Positions 10,240 through 21,299 are shown, counted from the first letter of the stretch. The stretch: 64,000 nucleotides of DNA from Cervus elaphus (GCF_910594005.1 NC_057818.1:8241501-8305500); one strand, 5' to 3'. Translations and numbers: made by a program. The notes: generated by a model not told the origin, from the letters alone.

Positions 10240-10810
10240 AGATATTGTTCAGGGGAAAAAGGGGCACAGACGGTTATAGCCAAACCCTGGTCCACCGGAG
10301 ACCAGGAGTTCTAAACCCGAGTTCCAACAGCAGACAGGGTCCCTATTTGCTTTTAGTTTAAAAAAAAAAAATCACAAAATATCATTGGATCTAAATGAGA
10401 CTCCGAGGGGGTTAATTACATGGTAGGGAATTGTCTGCAAGCTCAACCACCATGGGTTTAATAGATGTACCTTCAGAAAAAAAAAAGAAAGAAAAAGAAA
10501 TATAGCACATTGATCTCTAAAAAGGAAAAGTAAAGATCTCCCAAACGCAGATGAGGAAAGGAAAAAGTCCTCGCTCAGCATTTCACCCCACCATTAATCC
10601 TCAGGACACATTTCCTGCAGGATCTCTGGGTTCTTCCTGTTGTGGACTCCGGAATTCCAGGGCTCAAGGCTTCCAAATGGAGCTGTTTCCCAACCACTCT
10701 GAACAAGGGCCACCTCCCTCTTCTAAGTCTCATAGAAGGAGGAAAAAAAAAAAAGCAACCTTCCCACCATCACCAGCACAAGGAGTGTCTTTCTATTAAT
10801 AATAGAAGAA
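10240..10810. other. Unclassified, partly A-rich DNA
   Basis: A-rich tracts at 10361-10371, 10478-10500 and 10742-10755. Content between them resembles no family I can name. Short open frames at 10551-10911 are not convincing. Confidence 0.4.
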
Positions 10811-10814
10811 TTTC

Positions 10815-10925
10815 TGACAGGCTCATGTGTCTGAGACTCGGTTACTTCCTCTGCAAGATGGGGATAATACCATCAATTTCAGTAGAAACGCTCACTTCAG
10901 ATAGTGACTGAATAAACACTGACAA
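10815..10925 (+). repeat. MIR SINE fragment
   Basis: 'gtgtctgagactcggttact', 'cctctgcaagatggggataa' and 'gactgaataaacactgac' follow the MIR order from the core towards the 3' end. Confidence 0.65.
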
Positions 10926-10984
10926 GTTTCCATATGCTTTCAGTGTGGAAGAGGCCCCGTATTGAGCATGTGAATAAATACAGC

Positions 10985-11280
10985 TCTCTCTTACCATCCT
11001 ATGTGATGGCTATTAGTATTGTGTGTGTGTGCTCATCTGTGTCCTACTCTGCGCGACCCCATGGACTATAGCCCGCCAGGCTCCTCTGCCCATGGGTTCT
11101 CCAGGTACGAACCTTGGAGCGGGGTTGCCATGCCCTCTTCCAGGGGATGGAGCCCACGTTCCCTGCATCTCCTGCTTTGGCAGGTGGGTTCTTTACCACT
11201 GAGCCACCTGGGAAGCCCCTGGTGTTAGTATCACCATCTCCATTTGACAGGGAAATTTAAGGATGGATGAAGTGTAGTCA
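10985..11280 (-). repeat. MIR fragment interrupted by Bov-tA
   Basis: 'accatcctatgtgatggcta' on the left and 'caccatctccatttgacagg' on the right of the SINE fit a reverse-complement MIR (tcctatgaggta ... ctccattttacag). Both halves are short, so the call is moderate. Confidence 0.5.
11020..11224 (-). mobile_element. Bov-tA SINE
   Basis: Reverse-complement Bov-tA with a short GT tail at its left end (11020-11030), the 'gaccccatggactatagccc' body and the head ending 'ccacctgggaagccc'. A 7-bp direct repeat, ttagtat, flanks it at 11013-11019 and 11225-11231. The segment after 'ggttctccaggtacgaacct' is somewhat shortened. Confidence 0.9.
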
Positions 11281-11394
11281 CTGCCTCCAAAGTGCGCAAC
11301 TTTTAGGTGGGAAAAGAACATAGAGTCCTGTCAAGAGAGAGGTCTGTTTCCTTGGGGTATAGCCAGCGCACAGGCAGATAATCTGAGATGTGGA

Positions 11395-11540
11395 GGCAGC
11401 CCAAGACGGTGCTCTGGGCTTATGAGATTCAGAGAGGTTAAGTATCTTACTCAAGGACACACAGCTACTTAGAGGTAAAGCCTGGATTGAAATTTAGGTG
11501 GCTTCAGCCCTGAAACCACAGACCCTCCACTGCTCCAGGG
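11395..11540 (-). repeat. MIR SINE fragment
   Basis: 'gattcagagaggttaagtat', 'caaggacacacagctactta' and 'aagcctggattgaaatttag' is the reverse complement of MIR in order. Confidence 0.75.
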
Positions 11541-11544
11541 TCAA

Positions 11545-11835
11545 TTCCACTGTCAGCTTCTCTGGGGTAGAAGTCGCAGTTCTCCTTTTTGCAGCAGTCT
11601 TCCTGTGTAGGCAAAACAGTGCCCCAGTGATTCCATTACGTGCAAGGATAATAAGCTTGCAAACAGAAGCCCATTTCGCCTACACAGAGCTGCTAAAGGA
11701 GCTGAGTTTGTAGTTTCACCTCCAGTTGCCTGCACCAGAAGAAGGAATCGCCACCAAAAAAAGAAAAAATATATTTATTTATGTACGTATCTCAATAACC
11801 CACACTATTCCATAGACATATATGACTATCTGCGT
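11545..11835. other. Unique DNA, nothing recognised
   Basis: No repeat or exon seen. An A-rich and AT-rich run lies at 11753-11800. Confidence 0.4.
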
Positions 11836-11839
11836 GCCT

Positions 11840-11925
11840 GGTACAGGGTGGGTACATCATGGCCATTTGCCCCTGCCCTTTGGGAGTTCACAGTCAAGCC
11901 AGGGAGATAAATGCATGCATAGTGC
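11840..11925 (-). repeat. L2 LINE 3' end fragment
   Basis: 'gtgcctggtacagggtgggt', 'atttgcccctgccctttggg' and 'agttcacagtcaagccaggg' match the reverse complement of the L2 3' end. Diverged. Confidence 0.55.
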
Positions 11926-11929
11926 GTGT

Positions 11930-12375
11930 ATCTGAAGGCAGAGCAATGCTGTGAGCGAGGTCTCAGCAAAGCGCTCTGGGAGTCAAGAAAAGCCTGTGAT
12001 TAAATCAAAGAGGCTTCTTGCATTGGGATCAATCCAGTGATGGCTTTGCTTGCTGGGCTTTGGGCAAAAGGCATTTAATATCGCCCGATGTTGTAAGGCT
12101 GAATTTGATTAAGACCCAGAAGGCTTGGAGCCCCTTGCTTCATAAATATCATGCAGTCAGAGAGCTCAGAGTAGCATGCCTCCCTGGGAGCATCGTGTTT
12201 GGATTTCCAAATTCCAAAGAGCAGATGTGATGTCTTCCTCCTCAAAATCTTATCCAGTGCGGGGAGACAGACAGGATGATGGAAAAATAATCAATTTTGA
12301 GGGTTTTCTGAATGATTATAGTATCGCACTCATTGTAAAAATGCTACTCTCAAGATTTCTCTTCTAGCATCTAAT
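11930..12375. other. Unique DNA, nothing recognised
   Basis: AT-rich towards the right. No repeat, exon or RNA gene seen. Confidence 0.4.
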
Positions 12376-12379
12376 TTAT

Positions 12380-12518
12380 TTGTTTTTGATTGTTTTCTGG
12401 CTATGCCACGGGGCATGTGGGATCTTAGTTCCTTGACCAGGGATTGAACCCGCCCCCCCCCCCCCCCCCACAGTGGAAGCACGGAGCCCTAACCACTGGA
12501 CAACCAGGTAATTTCCCT
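12380..12518 (-). mobile_element. CHR-2 type SINE with C17 run
   Basis: 'ggctatgccacggggcatgt', 'gaccagggattgaacccg', a pure run of 17 C (12453-12469), then 'ccctaaccactggacaacca' is a CHR-2 SINE in reverse complement. The C run has replaced the short C-rich piece of the consensus (cgcccccctgca), so it is an expansion. A T run on the right (12519-12529) is outside the element. Confidence 0.85.
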
Positions 12519-12529
12519 TTTTTTTTTTT

Positions 12530-12865
12530 CTTGTGCTTTTCCTGATCCATTGGTCAATATTGTTTGATAGTAATATTGTCATGATACTAGAGCGGGCTTT
12601 CTATGTGGCAAAACCAAAGTAAGATTCATTTGACTCAACTGACTGTTCCTCTTTCAGCCATCATCATTCTAAGAGGAATTTCCCAACACAGCTAAGGAGA
12701 GGGCACCCTTCTGCAAGCCATTCCCAAGGCAGGCAGGGAGAATTCACCTCCCTCTGCGGACAAGGGGACGTGACCAAACCCCAGCACAGAAGACGAAGTT
12801 ATGCTGAATGTCTAAGTCTTAAAAGAACCTTGGCCTGTGTTGCTTATTTCTACTCTCACAGCACT
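12530..12865. other. Unique DNA, nothing recognised
   Basis: No repeat or exon seen. Confidence 0.4.
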
Positions 12866-12867
12866 CT

Positions 12868-12960
12868 TTAAGCATTCATTCATTCACTGATCCTACAAAT
12901 ACTGACTACTAAGTGTCTACCGTGGCCAGGCATGTTGCTGAGTGACAAGACTGGTTGAGT
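12868..12960 (-). repeat. L2 LINE 3' end fragment
   Basis: 'agcattcattcattcactga', 'actaagtgtctaccgtggcc' and 'aggcatgttgctgagtgaca' match the reverse complement of the L2 terminus (ttcattcattcaacaaat ... gtgccaggcac). Confidence 0.65.
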
Positions 12961-12997
12961 AAGAAACACCAGTTCCCTGGAACGTTTAGTGAGGTTT

Positions 12998-13269
12998 GCT
13001 GCTGCTGCTAAGTCGCTTCAGCCGTGTCCGACTGTGTGACCCCATAGACGGCAGCCCACCAGGCTCCCCCATCCCTGGGATTCTCCAGGCAAGAACACTA
13101 GAGTGGGTTGCCATTTCCTTCTCCAATGCATGAAAGGGAAAAGGGAAAGTGAAGTCGCTCAGTCGTGTCCAACTCTTAGTGACCCCATGGACTGCAGCTT
13201 ACCAGGCTCCTCTGTCCATGGGATTTTCCAGGCAAGAGTACTGGAGTGGGGTGCCATTGCCTTCTCCAC
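12998..13269 (-). mobile_element. Bov-A2 dimeric SINE with 11-bp target duplication
   Basis: Two Bov-A monomers joined by the 'atgcatgaaagggaaaaggg' linker, in reverse complement. The short (GCT)4 at 12998-13009 is the element's AGC-type 3' tail. Direct repeats tagtgaggttt at 12987-12997 and 13270-13280 match perfectly. Confidence 0.95.
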
Positions 13270-13349
13270 TAGTGAGGTTTACCAAGAAGTAAACAGAGAA
13301 TTTCATGGTAGGCAAAGCCTATTCTTGAGGCAGCAGTGACAGGCTTGCT

Positions 13350-13442
13350 TGACAAATATTAGAAGCCTCATTGTACAGATGTGGAAACTGAGGCACAGAG
13401 CCTGACTCATCCATGCCACATACTATTCAAGTGATAACACCC
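13350..13442 (-). repeat. MIR SINE fragment
   Basis: 'cattgtacagatgtggaaac' and 'tgaggcacagagcctgactc' match the MIR core in reverse complement. Confidence 0.6.
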
Positions 13443-13444
13443 TC

Positions 13445-15912
13445 AAATAACACGTATCCTCATAGCCTGTGACTGAGTCAGCCCCGTGGAAACGAATTCA
13501 TTAGGCCAATGACAGCCTCAATGAGATGACTGATTTTTTCAACTTTTAGGAGACTTGAAGAGTTTCCTGTCGTTTATTTCCTCTTTTGCTCCCCACCCTG
13601 GAATAATAGGGCTGGGATGACCCTCTGAGCATCAGCGGCGAAGTGACCTCCAGCCATCTAGTATAAATACAGACACACACCTATCTGGGAGACGCCTGGA
13701 TTTCCCCAGACATCCTCATGCCCACTCAGGCCCTGAGGGATTTGGGGAGCTTTTGAACGGACGCCCTGGCACCCAGCTGTGCCCGTCAGCATCCCCAGCT
13801 GCTTTTCCTCCTCGATAAACCCTCTGATCCTGTTCAGGTCAGTTTCAATGAGCGGACGGGATGCTTGGAAAGAGATCTGAAGGGTTTAACCCTTCCTCGG
13901 GCGGGGTTGGGGGGAGGTGGCGGTTAATTTGCTCCATTAGCTGGGGGCCACGCTGTACCTTCTTGCGCGGTTTTCCCCTCCTCTCTGACCCATCTCTCAT
14001 GAGGATTACGCCGTCCTCTGAGACTGGACTGTGGGGCCGGTATTTCGGATGGGGATTTATTTGAGACGGGCACATCAAACGTTATCTAGCCGTGAGTCTG
14101 TTGCAGTGATTCCTGTCTGGTCAGCCAAATGAGAGCTCAGCTGGAGATCCCAAAGGTGGAAGTGGGCTATCCAACAGTCGGCCAGGATTTTGGAATTTCC
14201 AGGAACAGCAGTGGGACGGGAACATTTCATTTGTCGTTCGTTCCCTGCTAATCACACGCGGCTGTGTTGCAGTTTTTAGTCCGGTGATGGGTTTTTGCTG
14301 TTTGAATGCTGATTTCCTCGACAGCTCATTGTCGACACGGATACTTCTCGGGAGAGATGTTTTTCCGTTGACCAAATATAGAAATCATTGAGTTATCATC
14401 TGGCGAAAAATATGTCATTACTTTCTTTCCCCTGAATTCTCTATCCCATTGGATATGGGAATTAGATAAGATTAAGTTCTTAGGCTACATCAACTTAGGG
14501 AGCAGACAGATTCTGTGCTGTTCAACTCTGTCAGGACAACGTTTATATCTACTTAGATAGAAGACAATGTGACCGGCGTACGCGCAGAGGGCCTGCATGA
14601 GGTCTGCTCTAAGCAGAGCAGCGTTAGGTTACTTTAAGGTGACAATTTCTAAATGAGAGCAAAACTGTGTAATAAGATTTAAAAAATTGGACCCATTCTT
14701 AGTTCACCAGCTCCCCAGCCAGTGACAAAATATGCCATTAGTGGCCACAGCACGATTCTGAAAATATACCTTCCTTACGATTTAACGCTTTTTTTTTCCC
14801 TGTGAGCTAAAAATTACAAAGCCCCGGATTTCATCGCTCTTGCAATCTATTCTTTTCCCCTGACTTCCTGTTTTCATGAAATTTTAATCAGGCACTTAAA
14901 ATAAATAGCTATGCAGAGCTTCGCTGCCTCCTGCAATAGCCAGGATGGATGTTTTGGGGAAAGTGATAGTCCAGAGACGTTGAGAACAGTGAATCCCATT
15001 CTGACTTGGCAAGACTACAGAAATTAAAATGTAGCTCTGTCCACGGTCATGCACTCAGAGGGGCCCAACTGGAATTGGAGGAGCAAATAAAGACATAGTG
15101 CACTGGATCTTTTTTTTTTTTTTAAATCTGTCTCCAAATATTGACAGCAATATGATCAATTTAGGAAGGGCAAGCCAGTTAAAGGAAAACTAGATTACTC
15201 CAGGAGAGAGGAAAAAGGAAAAAAAGATCATAGTAAACTTTTCAAATCCCCTTAAAATTGAAAAATTAATTATTCAATTTAGGCTACTACTCTTCTTTGC
15301 TAACAATTTTTGATGATGTATATCTGAGTTCCTTTCATTTCAACCAAAAAATGATGTCTGGTTTTAAACCTGCCCAAGGGTTTTTTTTTTTTTTTTTTCT
15401 CCCATATAATGAGGACATCTACAAACGATATTATAGAAAAGATCAATATACTTGTCACAAAACCATCATGTTCGGGAGTCAATGTCTTTTCCAGCAGTAA
15501 CCAGATTTCACAGAGAAGGCTATGAACCAAGAGAGGCAAGGATGTTATGAACATTCGTACCCTAGAAAGAGGATTGTTGAAGATACAGGAGGAAATCAAC
15601 TTCCTTGTCTGAAAGTGCCAGGTGTCTGTTGGATAGTAACAAAATATCACGAAAGGCTCTTGATTCATTAGTGAAAACCAAATGACAGACTGTGAGAGTT
15701 AACGCCGTTTGACCTCATGAATCACCATCTCCTTGTCTGACTCAGGTGTGAATAGACCCTACTAATGGCAGGCTCAGACAGATGGCCACAGACATTTGCC
15801 CAAACACACATCTCCCTGACTCGGGAGGACCAGCTCCTGGTTTTAGATATTGGGAGGTGGGTCCTGTAGGGTGGTAGTATGCTGGTGAATGTTTCACAAT
15901 GGGCTCTCTCAG
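13445..15912. other. Long stretch without recognisable repeats
   Basis: About 2.5 kb with no SINE, LINE or DNA transposon I can identify, apart from T runs at 15111-15123 and 15381-15398. Short frames on both strands (for example 13845-14078 and 14121-14375) show no domain. The lack of insertions might reflect constraint, but conservation cannot be judged here. Confidence 0.4.
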
Positions 15913-15916
15913 ACAA

Positions 15917-16126
15917 GGGGCTTTCTGGGTGGTTCAGTGGTAAAGAACCCGCCTGCCAATGCAGGAGATATGGGTTCAATCCCCGGGTCAGGAAGATCCC
16001 CTGGAGAAGGAAATAGCAACCCACTCCAGTATTCTTGCCTGGGAAATCCCACGGACAGAAGAGCCTGGCGGGCCATAGTCCATGGGGTCGTGAAGAGTGG
16101 GACACGATTTAGTGACTAAACAGCAA
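15917..16126 (+). mobile_element. Bov-tA SINE
   Basis: Head 'ggggctttctgggtggttca', B-box region 'gggttcaatccccgggtcag', body 'aacccactccagtattcttg' and end 'gacacgatttagtgactaaa' are in the right order. The flanks show only a weak possible duplication (ctctctcagacaa against actcccagacgca). Confidence 0.93.
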
Positions 16127-16129
16127 CTC

Positions 16130-18630
16130 CCAGACGCAGACTGGGGAGCTGACTACTTGTAGCATTTGCTTACTTCTGTGACGGACACAATCCCAGCGTG
16201 GCCGTGACGTCACCGAGCATGGGGCTGGGAAGGCATGTACAGTAGTACCCGATCTACAGAGCAGCAGATGCAGATTCTAACCAAAGAAGAGATGACACTG
16301 TAACACAGGAAGAGAATTAGGAAGGCATAGTTTCTGAGTACTCGGTACCTTTTCAAAAATAGAATTTATTTGACAGTAAGTTTCTACACGATTCAATTTT
16401 TAATCGTGGCTGTGTATCACAACCAACTCACAAAATTTCTGAAAATTTAACAATGGGCCCTTGTGAGACAGCGCAAGCCAACTTCAACACATCAGCGGCA
16501 GGGGAACCTGGCCCCATTCAGTTGGAAATGGCCGTGTGTCATTTGTGGTTGAGTAAACTTGCCTGTTTCCAGTGAGAGACCGTATTTTTGGATCTGGACT
16601 AGAGACACTCGCTTTGGTTTTGGTCCCCAAAGCTCTCCCCCCTGAAATACAATTGCCCACAAAATCTCAGAACTGGCTGGCTTCTTTGATATGAAGTTTC
16701 ATTTGCTTCATTGTCTCCAAATATAGCTCTAAGCTGGTTTTTTTACCTTGCCTAAGTGGAATCGAAATAACCTCAAGAAGAGAGCAATCGGCTCCTCAGA
16801 CAAAGGAAGTCATTCAGCTTTATGGCATCTCGTGTTGGAAGCTCTTGTAAATATTTCCCTTTCTCTAGACCCAGAGGATAGAGTTCCACTAGGGAAAAGA
16901 AAGGAGACTGAATGCTTGCCAAATGCCCTTGCTAACTGCCAATATTTGGTGACCTCATTGAAGAGGAGAATCTGGGGTGCACCCACCCTGGTCAACTCCC
17001 AGCAGACCTGCTTGCTCTACCCTGATGGGGTTCCAGGAGATGTGTGTGCTCCCACACTAATGTAGGTCTTAGCACTTCATCTCACAGCTCTCAAGACCAC
17101 ATCTCAGAGATGGTTATGGGCAGGGTGCAGGAGGGGGAGGCGGGGGCGGGCATCCAACAGCAATTTGAAAAAGAGAAGCTATCAGAAGATCTGGGACAGC
17201 CTCCTGAGAAATGTCTTCTTGGTAAGATGGCGCCAGTGACGTGTTGGTTCGGGACCAGCGGAAAAGAGGGCAACGGTTTCAAAATGTGAATTTGAGGATT
17301 CGGTTCAAGTTGTCAGGGGTCTTGTATTCCAAGAGTTTTTCTCGGCCCCCTTGGGCTCCTTGGCCACGTCCAAGTCCAAGGTGCCAGCAGCCTCTTGCTC
17401 CATCTCACGGCAGTCCCAGGAGCAACGGTGTTGTGATTTTCTGGAATCCCATTCGTGGAAAAGACAGCCAAGCTCATGCGGTTGGATGCCTCGAGCTTCT
17501 GTGAACCACCCACGCTATCAACAGACACTGTCCCAGTGGCCGGGAAATCATCCTGCTCTTGGCAGGAAAAACCCCTGCCACTTGGGTAGGAACTGAACGG
17601 AATCATCCAAGCCAAGCAAAACGGAGCAGAGCAGGGCTCTCTCCGCACTGAAATTCAGATTCGGCATGAAGGATCTTGGCAGAACTACAGCTGGGCCCGG
17701 CCCTGGTAAATGTCACAACCGTATCTCAAATAACCCATTCTCTTAATAAAACATAGTTTGACTTAAGGCTCTGAGATAGCAATTTGAAGGCAGCAAAGAG
17801 GCGAAGAGGGAAGAAGCTGGGGGAGAGCGTCCCACTACATTAGTGCTGTTTTGGATACATATGCTCATATGCATTTCTGACAGTATAATCCAAAACTCCG
17901 AAAATGAAACTGGCTGTCCCCGGCTCCTTTATTTACAACTGCTAACTACCCGGGGATTCTCAGAAATGCAGCGGTTTCTCGGGGCTGCCTGCCTGCAGCA
18001 ACGTGCCTTCAATGCAGCCCTGCTGAGGCAGTTGAAGACCCGAGGCAGGACTGCCCTGCGTTTGTACATTTGCAGGTTCTCCTCCAGCTCTGCTGATCCG
18101 AGCCTGGTGCCAGCAAAAGGGAAATCAAGCTGTCAGGAGTTTCTATTTTCGTTCCCACCTATAGTCTTCGTGAGCCAACCCCAGTTCTTCCTCTTGCTGA
18201 GAATGAAACCACCCGAGCACTCAACTACCCCATCAGGGGCGTCCTGAGGCGGGGTGAGGGGTGGGAGGGAGCTGACTGGACACCCTGGCTGCAGATCAAG
18301 AGAGTTCAAACTCCACCTGGGCTCCTGCTCATCGGGCACACCTTCCCCCCCGCCGAGCCAAAGGTGGGAAGGGCATTCGTCTGAATTAGGATTCGAATGA
18401 GTAGACCCAAGCCTCCATGCTCCTCTAGGTGGGCAGGAACACAGAGGTAAAACACAAAGACACAGAGGAAAACATACAGATTAAAGTCACAACCACTCAG
18501 GTGGACTCTTTTTAACTAAAAAAATTAACATTTCGTGTTTTTGTATCTATTTCTGAGGCATATATAAGTATGTGTGTCCATTTGTATCTGCATAGGTGCC
18601 TAGAAATACACTTTATAAAATTAATCATGT
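16130..18630. other. Second long repeat-poor stretch
   Basis: About 2.5 kb with no repeat that I recognise. Frames at 16748-17065, 17313-17648 and 17843-18247 carry no identifiable domain and overlap frames on the other strand. A YY1-like aagatggcgcc at 17224-17234 is followed by gtgacgtg, a CRE-like half site, at 17236-17243. Confidence 0.4.
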
Positions 18631-18644
18631 CTTTGAATACTTTA

Positions 18645-18953
18645 AGGACTTCCCTGCCAGCAATGTGGGAGATGCAGGTTCAATCCCCGGGTTGGGGAAG
18701 ATCCCCTGGAGAAGCGATAGGCTTACCCACTTCAGTATTCTTGGGCTTCCCTGGTGACTCAGAGGGTAAAGAATCCACTAGCAACGCAGGAGACCTGCAT
18801 TTGATCCCTGGGTTGAGAAGATCCCCTGGAGGAGGGCATGGCAACCCACTCCAGTATTCTTGCCTGGAGAATCCCCATGGACAGAGGAGCGTTGTGGGCT
18901 GTGGTTCATGGGGTCACAAAGAGTCAGAGATGACTGAGTGACTAACACTTTCA
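18645..18953 (+). mobile_element. Tandem Bov-tA pair inserted as one unit
   Basis: A first Bov-tA, shortened in its head and cut after 'cagtattctt' (18645-18741), is followed directly by a complete Bov-tA (18742-18953) whose head starts 'gggcttccctggtgactcag'. One pair of perfect 14-bp direct repeats, ctttgaatacttta, flanks the whole unit (18631-18644 and 18954-18967). No duplication lies between the two copies, so the pair probably entered as a single composite. Confidence 0.92.
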
Positions 18954-19028
18954 CTTTGAATACTTTATCCTGATTTTTTTCACTTAAGAAAGCTTCTAAG
19001 GTATCTTGAATATCAGCTTCCTTGTGTT

Positions 19029-19103
19029 TAAAAAAGAAAGAAAAAAAAAAAAGGGAGGGAAGGAGGGAATAAAGGAAAGAGAGAGAGAAAGGAAGGAAGG
19101 AAG
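19029..19103. repeat. Purine-rich simple repeat (A-rich, then GGAA/GGGA)
   Basis: Almost only A and G on the plus strand, moving from poly-A through gggagggaaggaggg to ggaaggaaggaag. Low-complexity tract. Confidence 0.85.
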
Positions 19104-19264
19104 ATTAATTCATTCACCATTAGGGAGAGTTTGGTGAGGGTACTCAAAACTTTATGTACTATTTTAAGCAACCCTCTGTGAGCCTATAATTACTTAAAAA
19201 TAGTTTTGTAAAGGAGCATTAATAATTACAATAACAACAGTAATACTCAGAGGGTGTTTCTGGA

Positions 19265-19375
19265 AGGGTCACATGGCATCATGTCAGTACAAGGGCCCAG
19301 CACAGTGCCTGGCGGTGGGGGGGTGGGGGGGGTGACCTACAGTAGATGTTGGGTGAATGTACACGTGGGTGTGTG
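19265..19375 (+). repeat. L2 LINE 3' end fragment with G-rich insertion
   Basis: 'cccagcacagtgcctggcgg' and 'acagtagatgttgggtgaat' frame the L2 3' end. A G-rich run (19313-19333) stands where 'cacatagtag' would be. Confidence 0.5.
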
Positions 19376-19379
19376 GATA

Positions 19380-20055
19380 CCAAGTGCTCAGTAAAGCTAT
19401 TTTAACATTATTTCAAACAAGGGACGATGCACATTAGGTTCATCAAGCATCAGGAGACACATTTCCTCTCAAATCGCTAGAACAATATTTGGGCCCACAA
19501 GTGGTTCCCAAACAAGCAGGCTAACAGTGCTGTGTATTAATGGAGCATCCAACCTCAAAGACATCCCAAACGCTTTCCGTTGTGGCCCTGTTAGTCTCTG
19601 CATTCCACCCGGCTTGAGGAAGGACACAGGGCGTGTCCCTGCTCCTCATCTGGGGACACTGGGACACAGATAGTGGGCTGGCTTCCTGAGGTCTCACGAG
19701 CAGTTCAAAGTGCCAGGGAGTGGACACTCCTCTTCACCCACCCAGAGCCTTTTCTACTTGGCTGTCCCATCACGACAGGGCCCTAAAGGGCTTACTGAAA
19801 ATTCAGAGTCCCCTGAGGACATGAAAGGCAACAGATGCATGAGCTGGGCAATGTTTCAACCCCATTTTCTCAAAGACCATTTAAATGCCCTTGAAAAATG
19901 CATATGGAGTACGTATGCTAAGGGAAAAATCCAGATGAAAGATTTAAGGATATTTTAAATTTTATAAAGCACATTTCTAGGCACTTACACAATTATGAAT
20001 GGACACAAGTGTTCAGGTGTGCCTCAGAAGAGCAGATACGACCATAAAGACCCCA
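19380..20055. other. Unique DNA, nothing recognised
   Basis: No family recognised; a weak MIR-like phrase occurs at about 19660-19710 but is too short to call. Confidence 0.4.
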
Positions 20056-20059
20056 ATGT

Positions 20060-20175
20060 TCTCTCATTACTGAGAGTATGATGGAGTGATTATTATTTTC
20101 ATCTTGTGTCTTTCTGAATTTCATAAACTTCCTTTAGTGTAAATAAATAATAAAAATAATCAATAAAAGAAATTA
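20060..20175 (+). repeat. Possible old L1 3' end
   Basis: 'ggagtgattattattttcat', 'tttctgaatttcataaactt' and the A-rich 'aataaataataaaaataatc' resemble the 3' UTR end of ancient L1ME elements. Short and diverged, so tentative. Confidence 0.4.
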
Positions 20176-20196
20176 ATGATCAATTGTGGTTTACTG

Positions 20197-20462
20197 AGGA
20201 GAAGGCAATGGCACCCCACTCCAGTTACTCTTGCCTGGAAAATCCCATGGATGGAGGAGCCTGGTAGGCTGCAGTCCATGGGGTCGCTAAGAGTTGGACA
20301 CGACTGAGCAACTTCACTTTCATTTTTCACTTTCATGCAATGGAGAAGGAAATGGCAACCCACTCCAGTATTCTTGCCTGGAGAATCCCAGGGATGGGGG
20401 AGCCCGGTGGGCTGCCGTCTATGGGGTCGCACAGAGTTGGACACGACTGAAGTGACTTAGCA
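20197..20462 (+). mobile_element. Bov-A2 dimeric SINE with 11-bp target duplication
   Basis: Starts 'aggagaaggcaatggcaccc', carries two Bov-A monomers around a 'cactttcatttttcactttc' linker, and ends 'gactgaagtgacttagca'. Direct repeats gtggtttactg at 20186-20196 and 20463-20473 match perfectly. Confidence 0.95.
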
Positions 20463-20474
20463 GTGGTTTACTGT

Positions 20475-21160
20475 CTCCTTTCAGAATTAGTTATGGCGAT
20501 ATCCTTGCATAATTATTGATACTATCATGGAGATAGTAAAATGGGGGGATCAGGGGAGGAAAAAATGACAGTTGACACCTTGAGCCATTTTCCCGAAGCC
20601 AGAAACAACGCGTGACCCAGCCAAGCACTGTGTCTGTAAGGAAACAGAGCTAGGAGTGGAGAGGCCCGGTGGAAGAGAAACCAGGAAGTTTGCACAAGAC
20701 CCACCCCTCTGGTAGTCAGCTAATGCTCTGGGTAAAGTCACAACTTTCTGAGATCTATTTTGCTAAACTTCCTGCCTCATTCAGTGTTTGGAGGATCAAC
20801 GGAGTTGAAGCATAACACTCAACACTCTAGATGAAAGACAGGTCCCATCACAAGGCTCTGTAATCCTCTGGCTGCAGAGCTGTTAGCATCACAAACTGCT
20901 CTGCTTGAGCATTTAGGGTAATGGCCAGGTCTCCCCACCTGCAAAACATTAAATAAAAGGAGGGCAGAGGAATGGACTGGAACGGTCCCCGTCTGCTGCC
21001 TCTCTCTCCTCTAAAAGCATCCTGGGAGCCTTTTCCTAGGCCAGGGAACCTTTAGGTACTTGTAAGGACAAGGCAATTGGCACCAGTGGGGTCTAAGGGG
21101 AGTGACGGCCCACTCTGTTTCCTAAGAGCCCTGCAGAGGGGCTCGGATGGGCTGGAGTAG
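20475..21160. other. Unique DNA, nothing recognised
   Basis: No repeat family or exon seen. Confidence 0.4.
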
Positions 21161-21164
21161 GTGT

Positions 21165-21297
21165 CCCAGCACAGGGGATGCGCAGTTCGATCTGAATTTC
21201 AGATAAACAATGAACATGTATTAGTATGAGTGGGTCCCAATACTGCGTAGAACCTACTTACACTAAACACAGACTTGTCATTTATCTGAAATTCAAA
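21165..21297. repeat. Palindromic mammalian repeat with long hairpin
   Basis: A 15-base arm, tgaatttcagataaa, at 21193-21207 pairs perfectly with 21281-21295, and pairing continues imperfectly inward over about 45 bases per side to a loop near 21241-21248. The 5' flank 'acaggggatgcgcagttcga' also fits a widespread mammalian palindromic repeat that I recognise but cannot name. Probably a fossil DNA element. Confidence 0.6.
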
Positions 21298-21299
21298 GG

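Noticed and set aside
15722..16105. 127-codon minus frame and similar frames at 4107-4334, 20160-20444 and 29700-29964
   Set aside because: All are conceptual translations of Bov-tA or Bov-A2 sequence, with the recurring GNPLQYSC / LPDPGIEP type strings on one or other strand.
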